Assembly (NCBI GenBank): GCA_015847255.1 | Contig: JADLZK010009181.1 | Span: forward strand, 248,001-312,000 | Direction: 5' to 3' | DNA length: 64,000 bases | DNA from: Hyparrhenia diplandra | Taxonomy: Eukaryota; Streptophyta; Magnoliopsida; Poales; Poaceae | In this document: positions 1-10,224 of the stretch, piece by piece | How positions within the stretch are numbered: the stretch's first letter is position 1 | How the letters are laid out: every line of letters begins with the position of its first letter | The notes under the pieces: generated by a model | Seen by the model: the letters and a program-made list of their open reading frames with translations, nothing else | Told to the model about the DNA's origin: nothing | Database searches by the model: none | Position numbers and translations under genes: made by a program

Positions 1-13
1 CAAGGCAATTTGG

Positions 14-420
14 TTGGGATTTTTTTTTTCCCGAGCACCACTCCAATATATGGCAATCAGCACTGCAAATGCATCTGGGCACAAATCCTACCTCCTTCAT
101 TCAGTCAACACCGTACAGCAATCAGCACTGCAAATGGCCATAAATCCCACCTCCTTCCAGTCAATTCAGTCAGCATGTAGATGTGTATGGACAGTGTACA
201 CCAATCAGGCCTCTTTTTCAGTTGACAAGCTTTTGAGTGCATATAGAATTGTAGGCTTGTAGTACATGAAGTCTCCATATATGTGGAACAAACCAAATTG
301 GCAGAAATGCATTAAAAGAAATCCAATTTATTTTTCTATTTTTGGCCTTACCCCAATAACATCATAGAAAACAGATTTTCATCTCTGAATTACTAGGCAG
401 TAGCAATGGTAACTTCTTAC
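14..420 (-). repeat. Distal NLR 3'-flank sub-block, copy 1
   Basis: This segment is a diverged copy of 1820-2212 and 46085-46500. All three share, in the same order, a stretch around 'ggcaatcagcactgcaaatg', the words 'tttcagttgacaag' and 'aaattggcag(aaatgcatt)', and a run ending in 'gaaaactgatttca'. It belongs to the repeated F block that lies downstream of the minus-strand NLR genes. The short open frames here are not conserved between copies, so I treat it as non-coding flank or 3' untranslated sequence. Confidence 0.65.
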
Positions 421-892
421 ATCTATGATCTATCCCACACAAAAGCAATCCCATTGCAAATAGTAGTATTCTGAGTTAGAAGACGCTGAAGGCCTGAACA
501 ACAGCAGAATAAAAGCAGTATGCATATGTTTGTGGATTTGTCTTTCCTGTCAACAATGCATGTGTTTGGTATCAGCAACTTGTGTAAGCATGGCCCAAAC
601 AAAAAAAAAAGTAGGGACATGACAAATTAGACCTTCCAACCACAACGTCCTAGAAAAGTGAAGTGTAAACAACGATTATACTTACTTCAGTAGACTCCTA
701 CGCTTTAAACCACCACTGTCATGGCGCAACAGTAGTGCATGGAGCAATATATCTCACTGGATGGAAATTGAATTGAAATCCACAAGTATTTGGCAAAAGG
801 ATTTATTGATTTATTCAAAGATCTGATTGTCCACAACAGATAACCTTTCTCGTATTCATCAGCATGTCATCATTACAGCTAAAAATGGCAAG
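420..892. other. Spacer without a recognised gene
   Basis: AT-rich sequence downstream of the defensin-like locus. It contains one good minus-strand splice-donor-like site (GTAAGTAT on the reverse strand, near 680), but no open frame that looks coding. It may be 3' flank of the defensin relic or more of the F block. Confidence 0.35.
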
Positions 893-1376
893 TCACCATT
901 GCAGTTCAGATGACTGTTCAGTCGCATTCTTTGGTGCAGAAGCAAAAGACCTGAAGATGAGGAAGCCACACTTCCCCCTGGTGGCGCCCTCGTCGATGCA
1001 GTGCTTGCTGCATGTTTTGCTACTACGCAGGAGCAACATCCGGTATGTATCGCTTAGCCACTCATCGCATGCCTCCATATTCCCACAGCCTGCGAAAGAA
1101 AGCAAAAAATATTAAAATAAAACTTATCATCAAGAGATTCAACTTATTAATTTCATTTCGCCACCAAGAAAGAATCAGATATCTTGGAAGCAATTAATCT
1201 TGTTCTTTTCTTGGAAACAATTGTTTATCTTGTTCTATGACATGACCTCCCAAGTTCTCTTGAAGAATTGGAAATAATTTATCTCTCTGTCCAAGGATAT
1301 ACTTACTTGGAGCCAAGAGGAGTGTCATGACCAGCAGGCTGAGGCACAATGCTGATGTCACCTTCACAGCTGCCAT
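893..1376 (-). pseudogene. Plant defensin (gamma-thionin) gene, degenerate
   Basis: Two minus-strand exons can be seen. Exon 1 (1376-1307) starts at an ATG and encodes a hydrophobic signal peptide beginning MAAVKVTSALCLSLLVM. It ends at a consensus donor (GTAAGT, 1306-1301). Exon 2 (1089-893) follows a pyrimidine-rich acceptor ending CAG at 1090. A single phase-1 intron at the end of the signal peptide is the usual plant defensin arrangement. Exon 2 shows CSKHC (a C-x3-C motif) followed by GKC (G-x-C), as in the cysteine-stabilised alpha-beta fold. The frame then loses the terminal C-x-C-x3-C element, which lies in another frame at 918-950 (CFCTKEC). A one-base indel between about 948 and 969 is therefore likely. 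The second cysteine of the canonical eight also seems to be missing. As read, the open product would be 88 residues and incomplete. An intact defensin would be secreted and usually antifungal; this copy is probably dead or altered. Confidence 0.7.
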
Positions 1377-1589
1377 TTCTAGAAGAAACTTTCTCGGTAT
1401 CTGCTTAATCTATGAAACTTCTTCTTATAGCCTGAAATCGTGCTTTGCATTAGTCTCCAAGTTTAGAGGTCAAACAAAAGGGAGGGTTGATGATCCTGCT
1501 ATCCTCCACATGGAATGCATTCCGAAACCCAACAAACTTCAGTTAGCACCATTTAGTAGGAGCCTTATGGAGCTTCAGACAAAGCTGAT

Positions 1590-1770
1590 GTGTCACAAGG
1601 GATAAAGATGCTGCCATGTTCATGATCATTCCATTCAGTTTCACTTGGCAGTTTGCATGCATGGAAAAGTATGGAAAAGTAGGCACAAGACAAGGGAAAC
1701 AGAAGACTTACGTGAGGCAGAGGGGTAAGGCTCCTGTCATTCACTTGTTGAGAGCTCAGACTTGCTGTTG
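1590..1770 (-). repeat. NLR 3'-flank sub-block with conserved splice donor
   Basis: A roughly 180-bp segment repeated at about 22740-22960, 40650-40870, 42840-43060 and 45940-46090. All copies share a 'cacgttcacatgtatcgt'-like stretch, 'ttcacttggca', 'aggcacaagac(a)' and, except for the diverged 22.9-kb copy, 'acttacgtgagg'. On the minus strand the last word is the donor CCTCAC|GTAAGT. Conservation of a splice site without a conserved reading frame suggests a non-coding exon in the NLR 3' region. Confidence 0.6.
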
Positions 1771-1819
1771 CATTATTATCAAGATCACAATGTAATTCGG
1801 TTGGTAAAATCTTTGGTTC

Positions 1820-2212
1820 GAAGCATCACTCCTGTATATGTATGTCAATCAGTATTGCATATGCATCTGGACACAGATCCGACCTCCTTTCAGTTGAGTA
1901 AATCAGCTTTCAGTTGACAAATTGTTGAATTCATCTGGCACAAAGAAGGCCCCGTAGCTGTGGAAGAAACCAAATTGGCAGGTTCATAAAAAGAGATTCT
2001 GAATTATTGAAAACTGATTTCAATATCTCCACACCAAAGGAACACCTTAGCATGTCACAGAAGCCTATGGAAGCTGCACAACCATTTCTGCTTCCACAGA
2101 GCACCACCGGAATAAAGGATCCTACGCCAACCCAAACCCAACCACGGCTGAGCAGCAGCATCCAACATTGAGTAATATTTAAGAATATACCTTCATAATG
2201 AAATAGAATCAT
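1820..2212 (-). repeat. Distal NLR 3'-flank sub-block, copy 2
   Basis: Paralogous to 14-420 and 46085-46500. The minus strand contains an acceptor-like run, 'ttcttccacag', just before 'ctacggggccttctttgtg' (near 1950-1960), which is conserved at 46230-46270. Two copies of this sub-block flank the defensin relic, so the relic sits inside a local duplication of NLR flank DNA. Confidence 0.6.
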
Positions 2213-2368
2213 GTTATTTTACATGTAAAAAGTTTCACAAGTGTTTAGCTCATTTTTCATCAATTGTTTTACAGTTTATACTTCAGAAAATATTCCGGTT
2301 TCAGAATGGTATCTGCTATTTGGAATTGAATGATCAAAACTGTACAGAGGTGATTTACAGGCACTTAC

Positions 2369-2477
2369 TGGTTTGATGTATAAGGTGGAAGGCATGTGCA
2401 GAGATTCATATTATATTATAATTCAAAACCGTGAATAGATAGAGAGAGACAGAATAATACACAATATGAAGAAATGC
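2369..2477 (-). other. Predicted 3'-untranslated exon of NLR-A
   Basis: On the minus strand, an acceptor (ctgctgtgcag, ending at 2478) and a donor (GTAAGTGCC, starting at 2368) delimit 109 bases. The same exon-like block recurs downstream of NLR-B (donor near 23983) and NLR-C (donor near 47454). A donor-like site (CCCAAG|GTAACAAAG, near 2590) lies just past the NLR-A stop region. Together these suggest that the NLR transcripts carried spliced 3' untranslated regions. This is inferred from splice consensus and paralogue conservation only. Confidence 0.45.
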
Positions 2478-2615
2478 CTGCACAGCAGATGGAAAGAAGC
2501 AGGTTACCCAGAAGAAAACATCAAATAATTGTGGCCAAATTGGTGGGCTAGGGAGAAGCAAAAGCAAGGGAAATTGGTGGGTTGGAAGTTCCACCTCTTT
2601 GTTACCTTGGGTTTG

Positions 2616-4962
2616 TCAGGCTATGACTAATGGAATGATATTTATCAACTTGCGGCACTGTCTCCTTAGCTCCTCGCTTTCGCTGTCACGGACATGTACT
2701 TCTCGCAGCGAACTTGGAAGGTCATCCACCTCGGGCAGCGAATGGATGGCGGGGCAGGATTTGATACATAATATTTGCAGTGAATCTGGGAGGCAATTCT
2801 TGGGCAGCGACTGGATATTTGGACAAGCTTCGATATCTAACTCTTCCAGTGAATTTGGGAGGCCATCCATGGGTAGCATATGGACTGCCATGCACTTGAA
2901 CATGCGTAACTTCTTTAGGTTGGGAAGTCTATGTAGTTGTTCAGTGAGGGAATGCAGGTTATCATAGAAATCAAATGTTACACAATCGAGGGAGTTGACA
3001 AACAGAAGGGCCTCTTGCTGCTCTGTGAGCTGCTCGTCCATATTATCATCAGAATCAGAAATTGTCAATGTGGTGAGCGAGGAAAAGTGCAGGCTGCGAT
3101 GAATGGACATAGCAGTGAATCCAGCCACATCACTTATGTCGAGGTCCTGCAGTTTGGCGGAATAGGATGGGATCTCCTGTTCATGCACCTGTGAGGGCTC
3201 GGAATCAACAAACAAATTGGGCATTTGTATGACGGTGATTTGGTGAGATGGCCTTGGGAGTGGAGAGACAGCGATAATGCTAAACTTGTGAGAGAGGTGA
3301 GGTTTGATAGAGGCAGCAGCACCTCCGTGCCCACCGCTCCGCAAATCGTAAGAAATTCCAGGGAGTTGGGGAAGGGGAAAGAAGAAGACAAGGATGAAGA
3401 TGAATAGGAGGATAGGAGCTCAGGGCAGTCCATGATGATCAACATTCGTAGGGAGGTCGAGCTTGGAGTCCTCCTCTAGCCCCACTTCGTTCATCTTCTT
3501 TGTTGCTGTCGTCATGTGGATTGGAGTGGAGGAGGCTCAGCTGCTGGGCAGTTCGGCATCTCCAACCCCTGCAGTTGGGGAGGCAAAAGCAACAGGCCTC
3601 GTTCTACTTCTTCTAGTGCTACTATTTCGTCATCCTCTGCTCTTGCACCCTGCTGCTGCTTCACTTTGTTAATGTTAGCTGAAGATGATGGTCCGGGTGT
3701 TTTTGTTGGCCGCTGCCCCTTCACATTCACAGACAACCCTGTTACCTCCTTTCCACAATTCCACAACTCTAGATGTGAGAGCTTTGGAAAGTAGGTGAGT
3801 AGCTGTGTTAACTCCTTCCCACTAGCATTCCACTCATGGATGATCAGCGATTCAACTGGAAACTGGTATTTGACACGGCTGTCAGCTTCAATAAATGGAA
3901 AGGTATTTTTCATCCATAGGCTCCTTAGGGATGATAGCATTTGTAAGTAACGCAGTGGCAGGGATTCACAGCTGAGCATAACCAACCTCCTCAGTCCAGT
4001 TAGATTATGAAAAGCCAGCACATTCCATAATGTGCTATCAGTTGTATGCTTCTTTCCCTCAATGGTCAAACCATATTCATAACTGTTTTGTTTTTCACAA
4101 ACCAATTGACTAAGACATGAACTTCCAGTTGCTTCTATATTAATGCAGCATGGAGCTTCAGTCCAAGGAACGGGAGGAAATGATGATAGCTGTGGGACAG
4201 TTTGTAATCTTAAGCTCCAAGAGTCTAGGAAACAAATTTGCATTTACCTCTTTGCCTTGTTGACAACAACCAAAATGTTGAAATGATAACTCCACAAGTT
4301 GAGGACAATCCTTAATGATAAGCACTTCTAAGAAAGGAAACAACGACAAGGAGCATGCACAGCCCATTTTATGACCATTGTAAGTTTGCAAAGTTCTAGC
4401 CTTCTCAAATTTCCAAACCTTCTATTAGGGACACTGCCTAAAACATTTTCCTCACGAGGCAAATCAACTAGCCACAAGTCTCCTATAGGCGGAAAATTTT
4501 TCCAAGCTACACCTTCTAGACACAGAGATTCTAGACTTTTGACAGAGAGAGGTTAGTACCAAGCCAGGAAGGACAAGTGGCTCCCCGTGACCTTTAACAG
4601 ATAACTTTAGAAGATTCTTTGTTTGGCTTAAGACTTTCAAGAACATATTCTTCCAGTGTAAAGTCACTAGTAGATCGGTCAATATTACCCCAATGTAATG
4701 TCAGTTCATGTAGGCGGCATTTTTGCAACAATTTCGCTTCTTCTACTTCTTCCTTCACCTGAACATTTTCAAGATTATCAATGCTTAATGATCCACAAAG
4801 GTCTATCAAATGTCCTATCTCCTTTAATTCAAAACCTTGAGCTTCTCGTTTCACCACAAATCTTCTTAACTCTTGTAGTGATTTTAATTTCCCAACCTGA
4901 ATGATCTTTGGAGTGCATCACATCATCTCGAACAAGAAAATGACGTAGTTTTACAAGGTTGC
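2616..4962 (-). pseudogene. NLR-A leucine-rich repeat region, frameshifted
   Basis: This is the C-terminal half of NLR-A. LRR-like protein survives in successive minus-strand frames at 4857-4594, 4682-4464, 4391-4158, 4243-3512, 3445-3134 and 3344-2616. Repeats of the type L..L.I..CP.L..LP are clear (for example LEELDIEACPNIQSLP and LQILCIKSCPAIHSLP). The end, RRQCRKLINIIP followed by a stop at 2616-2618, is the usual C-terminus of this grass NLR group. The first break is near 5000: NLR-A reads CACTTTGTGAC where NLR-C has CACTGTGGC, a two-base excess that leads to TGA at 4963-4965. The frame changes again near 4900, 4640, 4240, 3430 and 3210. This part cannot be translated with the NB-ARC part without several frame corrections. 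Confidence 0.85.
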
Positions 4963-7167
4963 TCATATCCCTTGGTAATTCAATAATATTGTCACAAAGT
5001 GTGTTGCATCTAGGACAATCATATGATAAAATCTAGAAATTTTGTCGGGAAATCTTACTGGGTATTGACAAGAACTTTCAATCCGAAGATAGCGAAGATG
5101 AATAAGAAAATAAAAGTTGTCCAATAAATCTTTCACATCAGAAGATGCTTTTGATAGAAAAACAAGACGAAGGCCCTTTGCTTCCCTAAATAAATCACCA
5201 AAATCTTTCACAAAGCAGCCATGGTGTTCCCCAAATATCATCAAAGTCCTCAGTTTTTCAACTTTTAATCTTGTACCCAATGTATAGAACTCCTTTGACA
5301 CATTTTTGATAGTCAATCTATCCTTGGCACTGGTACCATCTATGTTGATAGACAAATGACGGATTGATGGTCGGACTTGTAAGGAGCTCACATGAGATTG
5401 AGAAGTGTCTATGCTAAGGCACTCAAGTGATGAAACTTGTTGGGCTAATTCATGTAATAGGTCATGAATAATGTAAGAGGTTTTTCCATCTTTTCCCCCT
5501 TTATTTTCCAAAAATCCATAGTTAACCAACTCAGTCAAATGACTTAGCCCAATATCTTCAACTCTTTTATTTTCACCATGTGAGCAATGCAAAACTTCTT
5601 GTGCTATCCAAAAGTTAATTAGCTGTTCTATTTCGAATCTGTAATCTCGAGGAAACAAAGCAAAGTAGGAGAAACACAGCTGAAGCTGAGGAGGTAAGTG
5701 ATCAAAGCTTAACTTCAATGCAGGCATAATGTCATTCTTACCATTACTGTGCTCCCATTCCTTACTTTCTAAGATTCTAGTCCAGTGAACCAAGTCAAGT
5801 TTGGTTTTCAATAATCTACCAACAGTTTTCGCTGCAAGAGGGGAGCCCTTTAATCTACCAGCTATCTTGAAGCCAGTTTGCAGCAAAATTGTGTGCTCCT
5901 TTCTAGATTGATCATCATCACCAAAGATAATGTTTAGGAAGAATTCCTCAAATTCTTTATTTTCTATACCTTGCAAATATACTGAATGACCATTTTTCTG
6001 AATCATTATTTGTGCTTGTGCTGGAAACCGTGTTGTAACTATAATTATATTACCCTGTACTTCTGATTTTCGGAATGGCACCAGTAGTCGTTTCCATTCA
6101 TCCTCATCACTGCAGTCCCATATATCATCTAATACAAGCAAAAGCCTCTTATTTTTGGATCTTTGACCAACCAACTCATTAGCAGTATGATTACCAACTT
6201 TAGGGATAGTACCATTATTACTACTCTTACGATCAGCTGTAGGGATATATCTTTGAATTTCTTCTATCAGCTTATTCACATTAAAGTTGAGGGAGACACA
6301 TTTCCAAACTCTGACATCAAAATGTTCTTGCACTTCTCCACTGTGATATATATGCTGCGCAAGAGTAGTCTTTCCTATGCCCCCTGGACCAACAATAGGA
6401 ATGACTGTGAGGACCTCACCAGAATGTTTACCCTTTGTGATATCATCTATGATGCTCTTCATAATAACCTCCCTCCCATACAATTTTGGCTCTATACTTT
6501 CAGAGCTTGAGATCGGACGACTCTGTGCAATATTTGGAAACGTGCCCCAATTAGAACCTAAATGTGTCATAATGCCATAAATCCTTTGTCGCACTTCGTG
6601 CATTTTCTCTACAATATGCTTCATTCTATTGGAGGCATCCACCCTATCAAATATCATCTCTGGTGGTTCATTAAGGTCTAGGTTCTGGGTACCGGCATGC
6701 TGCTCGCCGGCGTCCAGCATGTCTTGGATGCGAAAGTATTCCATTTCATCCACCACATCCTCGGCATCATATACAAGGTCTCGAAGCATCGTCAGAGAGT
6801 GCTCAAGCGCCGAGTTGTGTATTACCTTGCCGAGGGTGGACTCAAGAATCGCCTTGACAGGTAGCAGCTCTAGCTCGAGCGAATTGACGTTTGGAAGAAA
6901 GTCGATGGTGGCTGCCCAGTCCTTCAGCAAGTTGCTCTCCAAGGAAGCCAATGCATTGTGCGCCAGACAAACTGATGCACTTCGTGCAACCCGATAACCA
7001 TCCAAAACTGTCTCACGTTGTGGTTGGGGCAGTGCAACCGCTGATTTTATCATGCCTTTTGTGATCCACGCTCGTGCATGATCCTTCAATGCAATTTTAT
7101 TTAGAGCCACCAAGCCGTCCTCACGCAGCACACCACCTGATGTCGGCAGCCCTTCTTGCGTTCTCAT
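4963..7167 (-). CDS. NLR-A: CC-NB-ARC protein, LRR lost by frameshift
   Basis: An open frame of 734 codons starts at an ATG (7167-7165) that is conserved in NLR-B. Residues about 65-200 form the coiled-coil (Rx-N-like) part, with an EDVID-type motif, EDVVDEMEY, at 136-144. NB-ARC follows: P-loop GPGGIGKTT (260-268), kinase-2 LLLVLDDIWD (342-351), RNBS-B IIIVTTR (374-380), a GLPL variant GSPLA (441-445), RNBS-D CFSYFALFPRDY (498-509) and an MHD variant IHDLL (567-571) with Met replaced by Ile. The winged-helix region runs on into about 150 residues of LRR-proximal sequence before a premature stop. NLRs of this class are cytosolic, nucleotide-switched immune receptors. With no LRR this product would be a truncated CN-type protein. 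Whether it is expressed cannot be judged from sequence. It lies in a unit with kinase 1 on the same strand. Confidence 0.85.
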   Translation of the reverse strand: MRTQEGLPTSGGVLREDGLVALNKIALKDHARAWITKGMIKSAVALPQPQRETVLDGYRVARSASVCLAHNALASLESNLLKDWAATIDFLPNVNSLELELLPVKAILESTLGKVIHNSALEHSLTMLRDLVYDAEDVVDEMEYFRIQDMLDAGEQHAGTQNLDLNEPPEMIFDRVDASNRMKHIVEKMHEVRQRIYGIMTHLGSNWGTFPNIAQSRPISSSESIEPKLYGREVIMKSIIDDITKGKHSGEVLTVIPIVGPGGIGKTTLAQHIYHSGEVQEHFDVRVWKCVSLNFNVNKLIEEIQRYIPTADRKSSNNGTIPKVGNHTANELVGQRSKNKRLLLVLDDIWDCSDEDEWKRLLVPFRKSEVQGNIIIVTTRFPAQAQIMIQKNGHSVYLQGIENKEFEEFFLNIIFGDDDQSRKEHTILLQTGFKIAGRLKGSPLAAKTVGRLLKTKLDLVHWTRILESKEWEHSNGKNDIMPALKLSFDHLPPQLQLCFSYFALFPRDYRFEIEQLINFWIAQEVLHCSHGENKRVEDIGLSHLTELVNYGFLENKGGKDGKTSYIIHDLLHELAQQVSSLECLSIDTSQSHVSSLQVRPSIRHLSINIDGTSAKDRLTIKNVSKEFYTLGTRLKVEKLRTLMIFGEHHGCFVKDFGDLFREAKGLRLVFLSKASSDVKDLLDNFYFLIHLRYLRIESSCQYPVRFPDKISRFYHMIVLDATHFVTILLNYQGI

Positions 7168-7718
7168 CTATGGATATTATGCAAGAAACAGTTAAACTAA
7201 CTGCACTTAGATTGTCTGCAGAGATTAAAGGCTACAGAAATATACTTCCCCGATTCCTTTTCTAAGGGATTTCAAAATTCAAGCAATAAATGTCAATAGA
7301 TTGTGCGTGAACGTAACTTTTATATTAAAGACGATTCTCACTGTACTAGCTAAATTTTGAAAACCCCCTTAAGCTTCTTCAATGCTAGACAAAATACATA
7401 TTAAAACAGGACAAAATACCCATTGACAATTTGAAAATTATTTTTGGTGGTTTTGTTGACATGGCAGTGACTCCTACCAATCAGTTCATCTCTTTCTCTT
7501 GTATATAAAATTATAACTTTACCTTATTAAACCATATGAATATAAACTTTATATCAAAATTGTAGAGATCTTAACACAACCTACAGCTTCGCACTTCTTT
7601 TCTATTTCAATTTATTTTATAGGCACACATATTTATTTTAAGTTATCAGATTTTAATATTCAAATTTTTATTCGGATATTGACATGGTCTATACCAAAGT
7701 TATGTTTCCATGTAAAAT
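7168..7718. other. 5' flank of NLR-A
   Basis: AT-rich upstream sequence. The stretch 7180-7300 matches the 5' flank of NLR-B (29085-29240), including a decayed Stowaway-like edge ('acttcctccgtttctttttc' in the NLR-B copy). The remainder resembles a diffuse repeat that resumes at 11195-11700, so the LTR element appears to have landed inside it. No clear TATA box could be tied to the ATG. Confidence 0.4.
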
Positions 7719-8435
7719 TGTCACGTCAAGCTACATTGGCATTCACCTCCCGACAACCTTGCTAACCATGCGGGCTTCACGACAAGCACTGGCTGATGGA
7801 GGAGCCCCCACAGAGCTTCTTGCCATCGGTGCCAATCTTCTACCTCAACAATCACCATTACTACGCCACAGGTTTATCAAAGGTGCTACGGGGTGTTCTC
7901 CAACCAGGTGGGATCCTCCTACACACTTTTGCGGTTGGCTTTCATCACTCGACGTACTCGTAGCAGTGCAAACCTCTCCGGAGAGCAATGGAATTCCATC
8001 AGTCGATCCAGCATCAGCAAAGGTCAGCATCCTCATCTTGGTCCAGCTCCTTCCCTCTATACAAGTGGATGCAACAATTTTCGGACCATCTTTGCTCGAT
8101 CGACCGTCAACGTCAACGTCAACAGCCGTGAAGAATCACAACGCGAGGACGCGGTGTGAGGGAAAGGGGGGAAGAGATGCCACGCACCAAAATGGACCAC
8201 ACCGGCACGAGGCCAAAGGGGCGAGACCGCCGCGACACCACTAGGCTGGCGCGCCGCCACCACCACAGCCGCCCAGCGACGCCATCGCGCTGTCCCCACG
8301 CCGCCGCCTCCTCTTCCTTCTTCCTCTTCCCAAGCCGCTCCAGCCCCTCCACCATCGCCTAAACCATCGCCGCCACCACCAAGCTCACCGTCGATCGTGT
8401 CACCGCCCGCCCCGAAATCCATTTGGTTTTCGATA
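7719..8435 (+). repeat. Left LTR, lacking its promoter segment
   Basis: Closely matches the right repeat from 'tcaagctacattggcattca' onward. It lacks the roughly 220-bp stretch that in the right repeat (about 10780-11000) holds the TATA box and transcript leader. The LTRs have diverged by many substitutions as well as this deletion, so the insertion is not recent. Confidence 0.65.
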
Positions 8436-8489
8436 GCTGGTATCCGAAGACCCGGTGCGATCCACCGACGCCGCCACCGTCAAGATTCG

Positions 8490-8766
8490 ATGGCCGCTCC
8501 GCTGCCGCCATACCCGGAGATGATCATGGAGGCCATCTACGCGCTTGGATTCGAGAACGCTGCCGACAAAGCCGCGATCTCCAACTACATCAAAGATAAG
8601 TACGGTTCCATCCTTCCATCCGAGCACTTTGCCATCCTCTCCGCCACCTCTCCCCATGAAGAAGGCCACCGGCGAGCTCGACGACATCCTCGAAGACGCC
8701 CCTACCATGGCGCCACCGACAACAACGGTGCTCACACGGGCGCCGCCCGGCGTCGCCCCTCCATGA
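8490..8766 (+). pseudogene. Linker-histone (H15) globular domain relic inside the LTR element
   Basis: From an ATG at 8490 the plus strand reads MAAPLPPYPEMIMEAIYALG, continues with AISNYIKDKYGSILPS and ends in AILS. This follows the H1/H5 winged-helix pattern PPY.EMI.EAI.ALG...AI..YI...Y..LP. A frame change near 8640-8655 puts the expected continuation (MKKATGELD) in another frame, which stays open to about 8766. The domain binds linker DNA in histone H1 and in plant AT-hook proteins. It sits about 45 bases after the primer-binding-site-like sequence, where gag would normally begin. Capture of a host gene fragment is the simplest reading, although the domain could instead belong to the element family. 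Confidence 0.6.
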
Positions 8767-10224
8767 ATACCGACATGCAAAGCAACGGAATCGTCTACCC
8801 GAGGGCGCCCCGCTTTTGTGGTCCGTGATCGGATCGATCGGGACGTCCACCACCGCTTTCGGACGAAAAGCCTACCCAACTAGGCCAATGTCGCAAGGCT
8901 CCAACAATGGTGCGAGATAAGTCCCTATACCAACAACATCATCCACGACATGGGAACACCGGGAGCATCCACGCCGTTACAATCACCAAAGCAACTCAAC
9001 GACATCACCTAACGCCGCCGCCGACGTCGCCGATCTCAACCCCCGGCGTCCTCGACACCGACAACGCGCCTCAAGGGCGCCCCCAACAACATTAGCAGCG
9101 ACCACGACATCGCCAACCACGACGTCCCGGCATCATCAACAACATCGCCAACGACAACGACGCGCCATGGGCGCCACCAATGGCAACGACGCCCTCAAGG
9201 GCGCCAACGCCGATGATGACCCCGGCATCGACACACTCATCCACTTGCCGACCATCGACGGTGATAAACCTGCTACACCTGCTAGGCGCCACTCGGACTT
9301 CCACCATGATGGAGAACGTCAACAAGCGTAGTTGTGGACCTCATCGCCGGCCGACACCCGGCAAGAGCTCTATCGGCAACCCCACTCTCGGCAGTCGACT
9401 TCCTAATGCAACCCGGTGCGAGCTCCTCCGTGAAGGCACCCCCATCAGTACCACGTCAACGGAACATCGGTCCTTACAAAGATATGAGGTATGTCACTAT
9501 CCACCTGACAATAGCGGTACTTCTTTTGTTCATCTGCATGCCAAGCTAGGCGCCACTAGAGGACGGGGATACCTCTACACGATGTCTTCTTTACGGCTTC
9601 AAGTTGCCGAGCAACGGTGACGCTATCAACGACCACTGCCAAACCTCGACAGGCGACGCCATGATCGACTACATCAGCGCCCTTGACACCCACGTCACGC
9701 GCGAGGGCATCCCAAGCGAACTTCACCGGAGTCCACCCTTTCAATAGCGGACTCTGTGATATGCCATGGGACTTTCTATAGTGGGAGGCATACGCATCTT
9801 TGGACGGCGATCCACCTCGCTTCGTCTCTTCGGCGTCCCTCCGCCACATGACTTGTCACCGGGCGGCGAAGCAAGCGCCATGGACAACTTCGGCTATAAC
9901 GGTTGGGGCGACTAGAGGGCCGATTCAGCCGGCTCGCTCCATCGGCGACGACACCACCCTCAAGCATGCCAGCGGCCTCTACAACAAACTTTGGACTGCA
10001 ACACACCGGGCGCCCTGCATATTGGGTATGACGATCCAACTCGCCCACAAGTTCGACGCTCCTGCCTCCTATGAGGTCTGCAGCAAACTTTGACTTGCGA
10101 GCTCCACTGACGATGACATGAGGTACATGCCACCGACATCGATCCCCTACCTCGTCGGCCTCGTCACTACCCCGGAGGCTCTCATCCTTCCTCAACTCGC
10201 TACACTGACCGGCGACAAGCTACA
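8767..10224 (+). other. Internal region of the LTR element, no recognised protein
   Basis: A GC-rich stretch with many short open frames on both strands, none continuous over more than about 200 codons. It is rich in 'gcgcc', 'aacgac' and 'catcgacgc' words that give low-complexity, arginine- and proline-rich translations. I could not find CCHC, DTG or YADD-type motifs. It is probably decayed or non-coding LARD-like interior. Confidence 0.4.

Noticed and set aside
10100..10224. Polypurine tract before the right LTR
   Set aside because: No purine-rich run is present; the right LTR start is therefore inferred only from TG and similarity to the left LTR.
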